Below are positions 35,859-43,489 of a stretch of DNA of 64,000 bases, one piece after another. Source of the stretch: Sphingobacterium sp. UBA7855. Its GTDB lineage: Bacteria; Bacteroidota; Bacteroidia; Sphingobacteriales; Sphingobacteriaceae. The position numbers and the translations under genes are program-made. The notes under the pieces are model-generated. The model was not told the origin of the DNA, did not search any database, and worked only from the letters and a program-made list of their open reading frames with translations. The stretch lies in contig DLST01000006.1 of assembly GCA_002500745.1 (NCBI GenBank), positions 62,001-126,000 on the forward strand. Direction: 5' to 3'. Within the stretch, counting starts at the first letter, position 1; every line of letters begins with the position of its first letter.

Positions 35859-37700
35859 ATGATCAAAATCAATTTTTTTAAGTGGAAGTGTGTAGCAGCA
35901 GTGGGAATGTTGCTGTGCATGACCGATGTTGCTATTTCACAGACAAAATCACCACCTTATGAAGGTGTTGCCGGTTGGCAGGAGACGCAAGATAAACGCA
36001 TGGAATGGTTTAAAGAGGCCCGTTTTGGACTATTTATCCATTGGGGATTGTACAGTGCAGCAGGTGGTTCTTTTGAAGGGAAACAATATCCACAGCATTA
36101 TGCCGAATGGATACAAACCTGGGGGAAAATTCCCAGTAAGCACTATGTTGAAGTACTGAAACCAAAATTTACTTTAGGTTCTTTTGATCCACAATCCTGG
36201 GCACGCCTTGCAAAAAAAACTGGAATGAAGTATATGGTACTGACCTCCCGACACCACGAAGGCTTTAGCCTGTTCAATAGTCAACAGCCTTATGCCTTGA
36301 AAAATGATGTTACGGGTACGGCAAATTTATCGCCGAAAGGAAGAGATCTTTATCGCGAAATTATGGATGCTTTCCGTCAGGAGGGAATGAAAGTAGGAGC
36401 TTATTATTCGCTCCTGGATTGGCAACATCCCGATTCTTATGAAGCTTTTCAGCTGAACCCGAATGTGAATAAGCATCAGCCAGATCATGAACGTTACAAA
36501 GCCTATCTCTATGGGCAAATCAAGGAACTTGCACAAAACTATGGGCGGCTGGACATGCTGTGGCCCGATTTCAGCAGCAAACAGCATGAGGGCGAAGCCT
36601 GGGGGACAAAGCATATCTTGACAGATCTGATCAAATGGCAGCCCAATATTATTATCAATAATCGATTTTGGAACGGACTCGAAAATAAGAACGGAGATAT
36701 CGGAACTCCCGAAAAATATATTCCACCAACAGATTTGCCAGGCATGTACTGGGAGGTAAGCCATACTATGAATGAAAGTTATGGCTATAGCGCCCATGAT
36801 CAAAATTGGAAAAGTTTTCCCAAGATCATGCAATTATTTGTGGAAACGGTGAGTAAAGGGGGCAATTTCCTGTTAAATGTTGGACCCGATGGTGACGGAG
36901 CCATTCCTGAACCTGCGGTGCGGATTATGGAGCAAATCGGGGATTGGATGAAGGTCAATGGCGAATCTATTTACGGTACCACCGCGAGCCCTTTTCAGGC
37001 CTTGGATTGGGGGTATTGTACCCAAAAAAATGGGAAGCTGTATCTGCATGTTTTTGATCGTCCGGCCGATGGAAAAATAAATCTGCCTATCAAAAATAAA
37101 GTGACGGCTGTCTACGCCCTAGCTTCACCTACAATGAAGTTAAAATCCACTTTAGAAAACGGAAGACCAGCAATTCCTGTTGATATCTTCGACAGTAAGA
37201 AGGGACCGAAGGTTATTGTGGTCGAAATCCAGGGAAAACCAATTGTTGAGGAAAGCCTGACCCAAACACAGGCAGATGGACGCATCGTGATGAACGCAAA
37301 TAATGCAAAATTACAGGAAGGAAAGGGATTAAAAATTATTGGTGCACATACCCATGATCCGAACCGTCCGAACGCCATCGGTCAATGGAAAGACCTTGCG
37401 GATAAAGTTTTTTGGGATATCAAAATTCAAAAACCAGGGAAGTATCGTGTGTTCGTCAATTATCTGGCGAATAGCAAGCAGCACGGAAAGATTGTGCTCT
37501 CGATGCTCGGACAGCAGCTCCCGTGGACATTCGTAGCTGAAAAAGAAGCTAAATTTAAGGAAGTGGCCATGGGAACCATTGAGGTATCCCAGCAAGTAAT
37601 TGGTGAGCCCAGTACGAAGGTGATTTTGCAGGCTACAGCCATCGAAGGCGATACTTTGCCAGAGATTGCTTCGATTACTTTGGTTCCTATACAAGAATAA
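35859..37700 (+). CDS. GH29 alpha-L-fucosidase with C-terminal beta-sandwich domain
   Basis: Secreted 613-aa GH29 enzyme with a signal peptide (about 10-27, ending AISQ). The catalytic barrel spans about 40-380: FGLFIHWGLYSAAGGSF, RHHEGFSLF (131-139), nucleophile candidate D237 in DMLWPDFS, a HDQNWKSF segment and SKGGNFLLNVGPDGDG. Compared with the usual KHHDGF and WFDG motifs it has HHE and WPDF, a variation known among Bacteroidota GH29 paralogues. Residues 480-613 form a carbohydrate-binding-type beta-sandwich (DUF5077-like) that the fusion enzyme lacks. It probably removes fucose from a linkage different from that handled by the GH88-GH29 protein. It sits in the same operon as the SGNH esterase. 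Confidence 0.9.
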   Translation: MIKINFFKWKCVAAVGMLLCMTDVAISQTKSPPYEGVAGWQETQDKRMEWFKEARFGLFIHWGLYSAAGGSFEGKQYPQHYAEWIQTWGKIPSKHYVEVLKPKFTLGSFDPQSWARLAKKTGMKYMVLTSRHHEGFSLFNSQQPYALKNDVTGTANLSPKGRDLYREIMDAFRQEGMKVGAYYSLLDWQHPDSYEAFQLNPNVNKHQPDHERYKAYLYGQIKELAQNYGRLDMLWPDFSSKQHEGEAWGTKHILTDLIKWQPNIIINNRFWNGLENKNGDIGTPEKYIPPTDLPGMYWEVSHTMNESYGYSAHDQNWKSFPKIMQLFVETVSKGGNFLLNVGPDGDGAIPEPAVRIMEQIGDWMKVNGESIYGTTASPFQALDWGYCTQKNGKLYLHVFDRPADGKINLPIKNKVTAVYALASPTMKLKSTLENGRPAIPVDIFDSKKGPKVIVVEIQGKPIVEESLTQTQADGRIVMNANNAKLQEGKGLKIIGAHTHDPNRPNAIGQWKDLADKVFWDIKIQKPGKYRVFVNYLANSKQHGKIVLSMLGQQLPWTFVAEKEAKFKEVAMGTIEVSQQVIGEPSTKVILQATAIEGDTLPEIASITLVPIQE

Positions 37701-37808
37701 ACTATCTTTAAGAAAACCTGAACAAATTATCCATACATAAACCATTTTGCCGTCAAGGAGTGAAGAAGTACTATAGGGACGTGCAGAAGAATAAACTATC
37801 CATAAAGA

Positions 37809-39092
37809 ATGAAAAGAAGAGAATTTATAGCCAAGGGAATTGTATCCTCTTTGGCTTTTACAATTGTCCCGCGCGTTGTGTTGGGAGGCAATGGATTTCT
37901 TGCACCAAGTGATCGTATCAATCTTGGGTTTATTGGTGTCGGAAAACAATCCTATACCTTGATGAATGGCCTCAATCGCTGCAAGGAAATTGCAAGTCTG
38001 GCTGCCTGTGATGTAGACCGTAATAAGTTGGCCGCATTTATTGCTGCGACAGCGAAAAAGCAAACGGAATTGTCAAAAGCACAGACTGAGATCAAGGCCT
38101 ATCATCATTATCGGGAACTATTGGATCGGAAAGATATTGATGCTGTTGTCATTGCTACACCCGATCATTGGCATGCGCAGATTGCAGTTGATGCGGCTAA
38201 AGCTGGCAAAGATATTTATTGTGAGAAACCCCTTGCATTGACTATTGCCGAGGGTCGTGCCATGGTCGATGCAACCCGAAAATATAAACGTGTATTTCAG
38301 ACGGGCAGCATGCAGCGTTCTTCCTATAATTTTAGACAGGCGGCAGAACTGGTTCTCAATGGCTATATTGGCAAAATCAAGGAAATCAATGTTTCTGTGG
38401 GCGAACCGGTCAAACAATGTGACCTTCCCTCCATGCCAGCCCCCGATTATCTCGATTGGGATATGTGGGTAGGACCTTCACCATATCGGGGTTATAATCC
38501 GATATTAAGCCCACCTTTAGAGGACGATAAATGGGCCTGGTGGCGCGGTTACCGTGATTTTGGTGGCGGTTACATCACCGATTGGGGAGCACATATGTTT
38601 GACATCGTACAATGGGCCTTGGGCATGGATGAATCGGGCCCTGTTCAGTTTAATCCACCCAAGGAAGCCAATAGCAATAGCGGGCTCTCGTTTAGCTATG
38701 CCAATGGCGTTCGGGTAAACCATGTGCAGTGGGGAGTACATAATGCGATCCAATTTATCGGTGAAAAAGGTAAGATTGAAGTAAGTCGGGAATTTATCCG
38801 CTCGAACCCGGAAAATTTGGCGAATCTTAAACTGACTTCTTCTGATCGTCGTTTGTATTATAGTGATAATCACTATCAGGACTGGGTTGATGCGATTAAA
38901 AAAAGAAGTAAACCTATCTGTGATGTTGAAATAGGTCACCGGACGAGCTCAGTGTGCAATGCCATCAATATTGCGTATGAACTTCAAAAGGATTTAAAAT
39001 GGAATCCACAAAAAGAACAGTTCGACAATGACTATGCTAATCTCATGCGCAGTCGCCCTTATCGCGGGGAATGGGATTTTAGAAAATTCTAG
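37809..39092 (+). CDS. Gfo/Idh/MocA family protein with Tat signal
   Basis: NAD(P)-binding oxidoreductase-fold protein of 427 aa with an N-terminal twin-arginine signal (MKRREFIAKG, then a hydrophobic stretch to about residue 25). The Rossmann fold begins at INLGFIGVGKQS, with IATPDHWHAQIAVDAAKAGK and the family lysine motif CEKPLALTIAEGRAMV. The C-terminal alpha/beta domain contains WWRGYRDFGGGYITDWGAHMFD. Tat export fits a protein that folds with its cofactor before leaving the cytoplasm. GH109 glycosidases have the same fold, signal and NAD-dependent mechanism, so it could be a glycosidase or a sugar oxidoreductase; sequence does not decide. It is the last gene of the locus, 108 bp after GH29. 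Confidence 0.85.
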   Translation: MKRREFIAKGIVSSLAFTIVPRVVLGGNGFLAPSDRINLGFIGVGKQSYTLMNGLNRCKEIASLAACDVDRNKLAAFIAATAKKQTELSKAQTEIKAYHHYRELLDRKDIDAVVIATPDHWHAQIAVDAAKAGKDIYCEKPLALTIAEGRAMVDATRKYKRVFQTGSMQRSSYNFRQAAELVLNGYIGKIKEINVSVGEPVKQCDLPSMPAPDYLDWDMWVGPSPYRGYNPILSPPLEDDKWAWWRGYRDFGGGYITDWGAHMFDIVQWALGMDESGPVQFNPPKEANSNSGLSFSYANGVRVNHVQWGVHNAIQFIGEKGKIEVSREFIRSNPENLANLKLTSSDRRLYYSDNHYQDWVDAIKKRSKPICDVEIGHRTSSVCNAINIAYELQKDLKWNPQKEQFDNDYANLMRSRPYRGEWDFRKF

Positions 39093-39120
39093 TAAAGAAA
39101 ATGAGCGATTAATTGTAAAT

Positions 39121-39150
39121 AGGCTTAGCATTTTTTGCTAAGCCTGTTTT
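39121..39150 (+). terminator. Terminator hairpin at end of fucose/uronate PUL
   Basis: Perfect 10-bp stem AGGCTTAGCA/TGCTAAGCCT with a loop of five T residues, followed by GTTTTG. It lies 29 bp after the Gfo/Idh/MocA stop. The T-run is short, so termination may be moderate. Confidence 0.75.
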
Positions 39151-39683
39151 GTTGATGGATTAATATTTCGAAGACAATGTAGACCTGTATTACTCCGTCT
39201 CGGGCGCAACATTTGCTAAGTACTTCATCCCAATTTTTTGATAAAATAGTGCGGAAAGTTTGGCATCTGCTTCGTACATTATTCGGATGCGAAACAGATA
39301 TGGTACTGCTATTGACCCGCTATTGACTAGACCCGGAACAGGAATTGGTCAACTTTCAATCGATAGCCGTAACCAGATTCTCCACAGGCGAAGGTGGTAC
39401 GAACACAATAGGAAGACAACCCGAAGACAACATTAGTGCTATAGACAAAAAAGGCCATATAAAACACGTTTTTCTGTTAACGGAAAGCGGATGAAAGCGA
39501 GCTTATTGAAATGATTATTTACACGATTTGATCACTAGATCGCTTTTCTTATCGGGAGATAGAAAAAATATGGCCGCTGATTTAAAAGAGAGAGGACAAA
39601 AAGAAAATTTGCTATTCTGGATAGATAATTGCTTTATTTGTATCCAACAATTATTACATTCGAACAGCAAAAGTAATCTCGAT
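39151..39683. other. Intergenic region upstream of LacI-type regulator
   Basis: About 530 bp without a convincing gene. A minus-strand stretch with no stop codon (39190-39348; translation ends KIGMKYLANVAPETE) reads like degraded coding sequence but matches nothing I recognise. An in-frame extension of the regulator reaches a TTG at 39528, but its residues are unlike any LacI N-terminus and the promoter candidate lies inside it. Confidence 0.4.
39608..39640 (+). promoter_or_regulatory. Candidate promoter of the LacI-type regulator
   Basis: A -33 element TTTG (39608-39611) and a -7-like element TTTATTTG (39633-39640; consensus TAnnTTTG with one change) are 21 bp apart and would start transcription about 38 nt before the ATG at 39684. 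This supports that ATG as the true start. Confidence 0.45.
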
Positions 39684-40694
39684 ATGTCGCAATTAACAAT
39701 TATAGATTTGGCCAAAAAACTCGGCTTATCAAAATCGACCGTTTCCCGTGCATTTCGGGATAACGTGGACATTAATCCAGCGACAAAAGCTCGGATTTTG
39801 GCTATGGCCGAAGAAATCGGTTTTTCGCCGAATGTTTATGCGAGTAGTCTAAAGGCAAATAAAAGTCTGACCATTGCGATTATTATTCCCGAATTTGGCA
39901 ATAAGTTTTTCTCGCAGGCCATCAAAGGAATTGAGGCTGTGGCGCGCTCCAAGGGCTATCATACCTTGATTTATGTGACGGATCATCAGGTGCAAAATGA
40001 AGCCTCAATCGTACGTTCACTGGCCAATGGACGGGTGGATGGCGTTATCATTTCGGCGTCGGGTGAGGGTAAGGACCATTCGCATTTACAACTTTTGGCG
40101 GAACGGGGAATACCGGTCATGTTTTTTGACCGTGCTTATGACGATTGGAAGGGGGGCTACATTACGGGTAATGACTTTGATTCGGCTTACCTGGCAACCA
40201 AACACCTGATCGATAATGCCTGTAAACGGATCGCTTATCTTGCAATCAATCCGAATGTCTCCATCGGTAAGGTGCGTAAAGATGGCTACGAAAAGGCGCT
40301 GCAGGAAGTGGGAATTCCGATCAGACCAGCGCTTATTTTGGATACGGTGAATGATGCTGATCAGAATATGAAAGATATTGCCGACTTGATCGAGCAGGAG
40401 AAACCCGATGCCATATTTGCTTCGGTAGAGCGTCTTGCTATTTCGAGTATACGGGTTGCCAAGCAGCTTGCAATTCGGATTCCTGAAGATCTTAAAATCA
40501 TTTGTTTTTCTTGTTTGGATATCGCCGATCTGATTGACCCGGCACTGAGCGTAGTGAAACAACCAGCCTATGAAATGGGCCAATTAGTAACAAAATACCT
40601 ATTGGATAAGATGGAAGACCCTGAAAATAGTAAGTTTGCTAATTCGGTTTACCTTGATTCCCAGCTTATTTTTCAAAAATCTAGCCTGAAATAA
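39684..40694 (+). CDS. LacI-family transcriptional regulator of the starch/maltose PUL
   Basis: DNA-binding regulator of 336 aa. The ATG at 39684 is chosen because the canonical LacI helix-turn-helix (MSQLTIIDLAKKLGLSKSTVSRAF) begins there. The headpiece (1-57) is followed by a hinge and a periplasmic-binding-protein-like effector domain (about 60-330: IAIIIPEFGNKFFSQAIKG, DGVIISASGEG, FFDRAYDDW, YEMGQLVTKYLLDKM). It lies immediately upstream of the amylase-susCD operon on the same strand, and two palindromes of LacI-operator type stand in the gap between them. Regulators of this type control maltodextrin loci in Flavobacteria and relatives. The ligand (maltose, a maltodextrin or a phosphosugar) and whether it activates or represses are not known. 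Confidence 0.9.
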   Translation: MSQLTIIDLAKKLGLSKSTVSRAFRDNVDINPATKARILAMAEEIGFSPNVYASSLKANKSLTIAIIIPEFGNKFFSQAIKGIEAVARSKGYHTLIYVTDHQVQNEASIVRSLANGRVDGVIISASGEGKDHSHLQLLAERGIPVMFFDRAYDDWKGGYITGNDFDSAYLATKHLIDNACKRIAYLAINPNVSIGKVRKDGYEKALQEVGIPIRPALILDTVNDADQNMKDIADLIEQEKPDAIFASVERLAISSIRVAKQLAIRIPEDLKIICFSCLDIADLIDPALSVVKQPAYEMGQLVTKYLLDKMEDPENSKFANSVYLDSQLIFQKSSLK

Positions 40695-40705
40695 GAAAAA
40701 AAATA

Positions 40706-40737
40706 TTTGTTTTTTGTAATCCCATTATTTAGCTTTG
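40706..40737 (+). promoter_or_regulatory. Bacteroidota-type promoter of the starch operon
   Basis: The -33 element TTTG (40706-40709) and a perfect -7 element TAGCTTTG (40730-40737) are separated by 20 bp, matching the Bacteroidota housekeeping consensus. The predicted start of transcription (about 40742-40745) falls within the first LacI-type operator, giving a leader of about 145 nt before the amylase ATG. Confidence 0.65.
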
Positions 40738-40767
40738 AATACTTTCGGGAACATTCCCGAAAGTATT
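40738..40767 (+). promoter_or_regulatory. LacI-type operator 1, 30-bp perfect palindrome
   Basis: Perfect palindrome with 14-nt arms (AATACTTTCGGGAA and its complement) around a central CA, core CGGGAACATTCCCG. It begins directly after the -7 element, where bound repressor would block initiation. No T-run follows, so an operator is more likely than a terminator of the regulator gene 44 bp upstream. Confidence 0.75.
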
Positions 40768-40840
40768 TAAATAATCAATTTGTATAAAATAATGGATAGG
40801 GAAATCCAGCAAATCGCCACAAACGATTTCTTTTTGCCTT

Positions 40841-40864
40841 GACTTCGGGAACGTTCCCAGTGTC
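40841..40864 (+). promoter_or_regulatory. LacI-type operator 2
   Basis: Core GGGAACGTTCCC (40847-40858) is a perfect 12-bp palindrome flanked by matching GAC and GTC ends. Its centre is exactly 100 bp from the centre of operator 1, and it ends 25 bp before the amylase start. The central CG instead of CA is what many LacI-family proteins prefer. Confidence 0.7.
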
Positions 40865-40889
40865 AGATTCCAAGTAAAGCTAATTATCG

Positions 40890-43478
40890 ATGGGGAAGCA
40901 TATCTCTCGTTTAATAGGGTATCTCTGGGTGATTGTCCTATTATCATCATCATGTGCAAATAAGAAAGATATCGTGGATGTCGAACAACCTCCTGTTGTT
41001 GAACAGCAGGGATCCGGTTTGGTGAATCTTTCTGCTCCATTTATCTTTTGGGATAAGGAAATCACGTTGCAATTTGATCTTTCGAAAGGAAATGCGGCTT
41101 TAAAGGGAAGCACTACAGACCTGTACCTACACGCCGGATTGATTCCTGTCAATGGGAGCAGCTGGCAACATGTCGCGACAGATTGGTCTAAGAATGACAA
41201 TGCCTATAAACTTAAATTTGTTTCTGCTGGTTTATATTCATTCACATTTACCCCCTCCAAATTTTTTAACCTGACTAATGGCGGAGAATTTGGTCAGATG
41301 GCACTTTTAGTCCGCAATGGAGATGGGTCGCTGGTCCAACGCAACAAAAATAATTCAGATCTATTTCTTCCTCTTGTAACGAGCAATACGCAAGCCATTC
41401 GTTTTGTTTCGCCTACGCTGCAACCCACAGATCCAATGACCACTGAGCAGATGTACACCGTTGGCGATAACCTGAAGCTACAATTACAGGCAACGCAGTC
41501 CGGAAAAATCAGTGTCTGGGACAATGGTATATTGCTGGCTGAATCTTCTGCTGCACTGTCTTTAGAAAAATCTGTTAGTCTACAAAGCAACGGCCTGCAT
41601 GAGCTCGAAGCCCGCTTGGAAGCTGATGGCAAGGTATATTCCAGTAAAGTGGAGCTATTTGTAGAATCAAAAGCTACCATTGCTGCCCTCCCGATAGGTA
41701 TCAATCCAAACGGAACAACCATAAACAGGGAAAAAGGGGAGGTCAGTTTTGCGCTCACAGCACCACTGAAAAAAAGTGTATATCTGTTAGGTGGTTTTAA
41801 CAACTATAAAGCATTACCAGCCTATGCGATGAGCCAGACTCCAGACGGCAAAACCTGGTGGGTAACGGTGTCGAATCTGGATTTCTCCAAAAAACAGACT
41901 TATCAGTTTTTGGTGGATGGCCAATTGGCTATCGCTGACCCCTATGCTGAACTGATTCTTGATCCGCAGAATGATGCTGTACTTGGGCTTACAGCAGCGG
42001 CTGTACCCGCTTATCCCGCAGCTGCGCATGGTATTGTCGGCGTATTGGATCTTTCCACAAAGGCTTATACCTGGAAAACAACTGCTTTTAACAGACCTGC
42101 TCAAGGTGATTTGGTGATCTATGAACTGTTGGTCCGCGATTTTGTCAGACAGCATCAATATACTACACTCAAGGATTCTTTGTCTTATTTAAAAAGGCTG
42201 GGTGTAAATGCCGTTGAGCTAATGCCTGTACAGGAATCGGAAGGGAATTCGACTTGGGGATATAATCCTTCATTCCACCGGGCATTGGATAAATATTACG
42301 GCTTGAAAAATGACCTGAAAGCTTATGTCGATGCCTGTCACGAAAATGGTATTGCCGTGATTTTGGACGTTGTTTTTAATCACGCATTTGGTCAGTCGCC
42401 GCTTGTACAGCTTTATATGGAGCAGGGCAACGTCGCTGTCAATAGTCCTTGGTTCAATACAGTTGCCAAGCATCCGTTTAATGTTGGCTTCGACTTTAAC
42501 CATGAAAGTAGTTATACACAGACTTTTGTTAAAGATGTCTTGACCTATTGGATGCAGGAATACAAGATCGATGGCTTCCGCTTTGACTTGTCTAAAGGCT
42601 TTACGCAGAAAAATTCAGGCACTTCAGAAAGTGATTTAAGCGCTTGGAATGCCTATGATGCTTCCCGTGTGGCGATCTTAAAGCAATACCAGCAGCATAT
42701 TCGGAGCATCGATCCCTCGTGTTATATTATTCTCGAACATCTTGGCGGAGATCAGGAAGAGGCCGAACTTGCGCAATCGGGGATGTTGCTATGGAACAAC
42801 ATGAATGGGGTCTTCAATGAGGCGGCGATGGGCTGGAATGCCAACAACGGCTCGGATTTAGGCAGATTATTCCCTTCGGGCCACGGCATGACACAACCCT
42901 CGTTTGTGTCTTATATGGAAAGCCATGACGAACAGCGGTTGCTGTTCAAATGCCTGAATTATGGCAATTCATCAGGTAGTTATAACATCAAGAACCTCAG
43001 CACGGCATTAAAACGTATGGAACAGGTTGCAGTCTTTTTATTGGCTTCGCCCGGACCTAAGATGATCTGGCAGTTTGGTGAATACGGCTATGATGTATCT
43101 ATCGATGAAAATGGGCGCACAGGCGAAAAACCATTGTTGTGGAGTTATCTACAACAAGATGATCGCAAAAAGCTCTTTGAGACCTACGCCAAACTTACAC
43201 GTTTCAAAACCAAAAATAGCATTTTCCAAAACGGGACAATTATCACATCGGCTATGAAAGATGCCGTTAAATATTTTGTTCTCGAAAAGGAAGGACAACA
43301 AGTAGGGGTACTTGGCAATTTTGGGGTAGAAAGTGTGGACTTTGCCTTGCCGGCAGCGTTGCAGGGGCAGTGGGTCGATAATTTTACGGGAAAAGAGCTC
43401 AATTGGTCAGGCCAGTCAAAATTGAGTCTCCTACCTGGGCAGTACCAATTGATAAGCAAAACAAAACTAAATAAATAA
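40890..43478 (+). CDS. GH13 alpha-amylase family lipoprotein, surface starch-degrading enzyme
   Basis: Surface-type amylase of 862 aa with lipobox LLSSSC (C22). Residues 40-280 form one or two non-catalytic beta-sandwich domains, possibly starch-binding. Residues 283-360 look like a CBM48-type domain (YLLGGFNNYKALP, YQFLVDGQLAIADPY). The GH13 barrel (about 405-770) has all four conserved regions: DVVFNH, DGFRFD with nucleophile D566, ILEH with acid/base E616, and ESHD with D680. A C-terminal beta domain closes the protein. It is the first gene of the operon and would play the SusG role, cutting starch outside the cell for SusCD uptake. The start is 25 bp after operator 2. Amylase versus pullulanase activity cannot be settled by eye. 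Confidence 0.9.
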   Translation: MGKHISRLIGYLWVIVLLSSSCANKKDIVDVEQPPVVEQQGSGLVNLSAPFIFWDKEITLQFDLSKGNAALKGSTTDLYLHAGLIPVNGSSWQHVATDWSKNDNAYKLKFVSAGLYSFTFTPSKFFNLTNGGEFGQMALLVRNGDGSLVQRNKNNSDLFLPLVTSNTQAIRFVSPTLQPTDPMTTEQMYTVGDNLKLQLQATQSGKISVWDNGILLAESSAALSLEKSVSLQSNGLHELEARLEADGKVYSSKVELFVESKATIAALPIGINPNGTTINREKGEVSFALTAPLKKSVYLLGGFNNYKALPAYAMSQTPDGKTWWVTVSNLDFSKKQTYQFLVDGQLAIADPYAELILDPQNDAVLGLTAAAVPAYPAAAHGIVGVLDLSTKAYTWKTTAFNRPAQGDLVIYELLVRDFVRQHQYTTLKDSLSYLKRLGVNAVELMPVQESEGNSTWGYNPSFHRALDKYYGLKNDLKAYVDACHENGIAVILDVVFNHAFGQSPLVQLYMEQGNVAVNSPWFNTVAKHPFNVGFDFNHESSYTQTFVKDVLTYWMQEYKIDGFRFDLSKGFTQKNSGTSESDLSAWNAYDASRVAILKQYQQHIRSIDPSCYIILEHLGGDQEEAELAQSGMLLWNNMNGVFNEAAMGWNANNGSDLGRLFPSGHGMTQPSFVSYMESHDEQRLLFKCLNYGNSSGSYNIKNLSTALKRMEQVAVFLLASPGPKMIWQFGEYGYDVSIDENGRTGEKPLLWSYLQQDDRKKLFETYAKLTRFKTKNSIFQNGTIITSAMKDAVKYFVLEKEGQQVGVLGNFGVESVDFALPAALQGQWVDNFTGKELNWSGQSKLSLLPGQYQLISKTKLNK

Positions 43479-43489
43479 ACAGTTATTTT

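Noticed and set aside
37329-38063. Minus-strand open frame of 244 codons across the GH29/Gfo-Idh-MocA boundary
   Set aside because: It is antisense to two clear genes, has no recognisable domain and its translation looks like low-complexity shadow sequence.
39528-39683. TTG-initiated N-terminal extension of the LacI-type regulator
   Set aside because: The canonical helix-turn-helix starts at ATG 39684 and a candidate promoter lies within the extension.
40738-40767. 30-bp palindrome as terminator of the LacI-type gene
   Set aside because: There is no T-run after it, the arms meet with only 2 nt between them, and it sits directly after a consensus -7 element, so an operator fits better.
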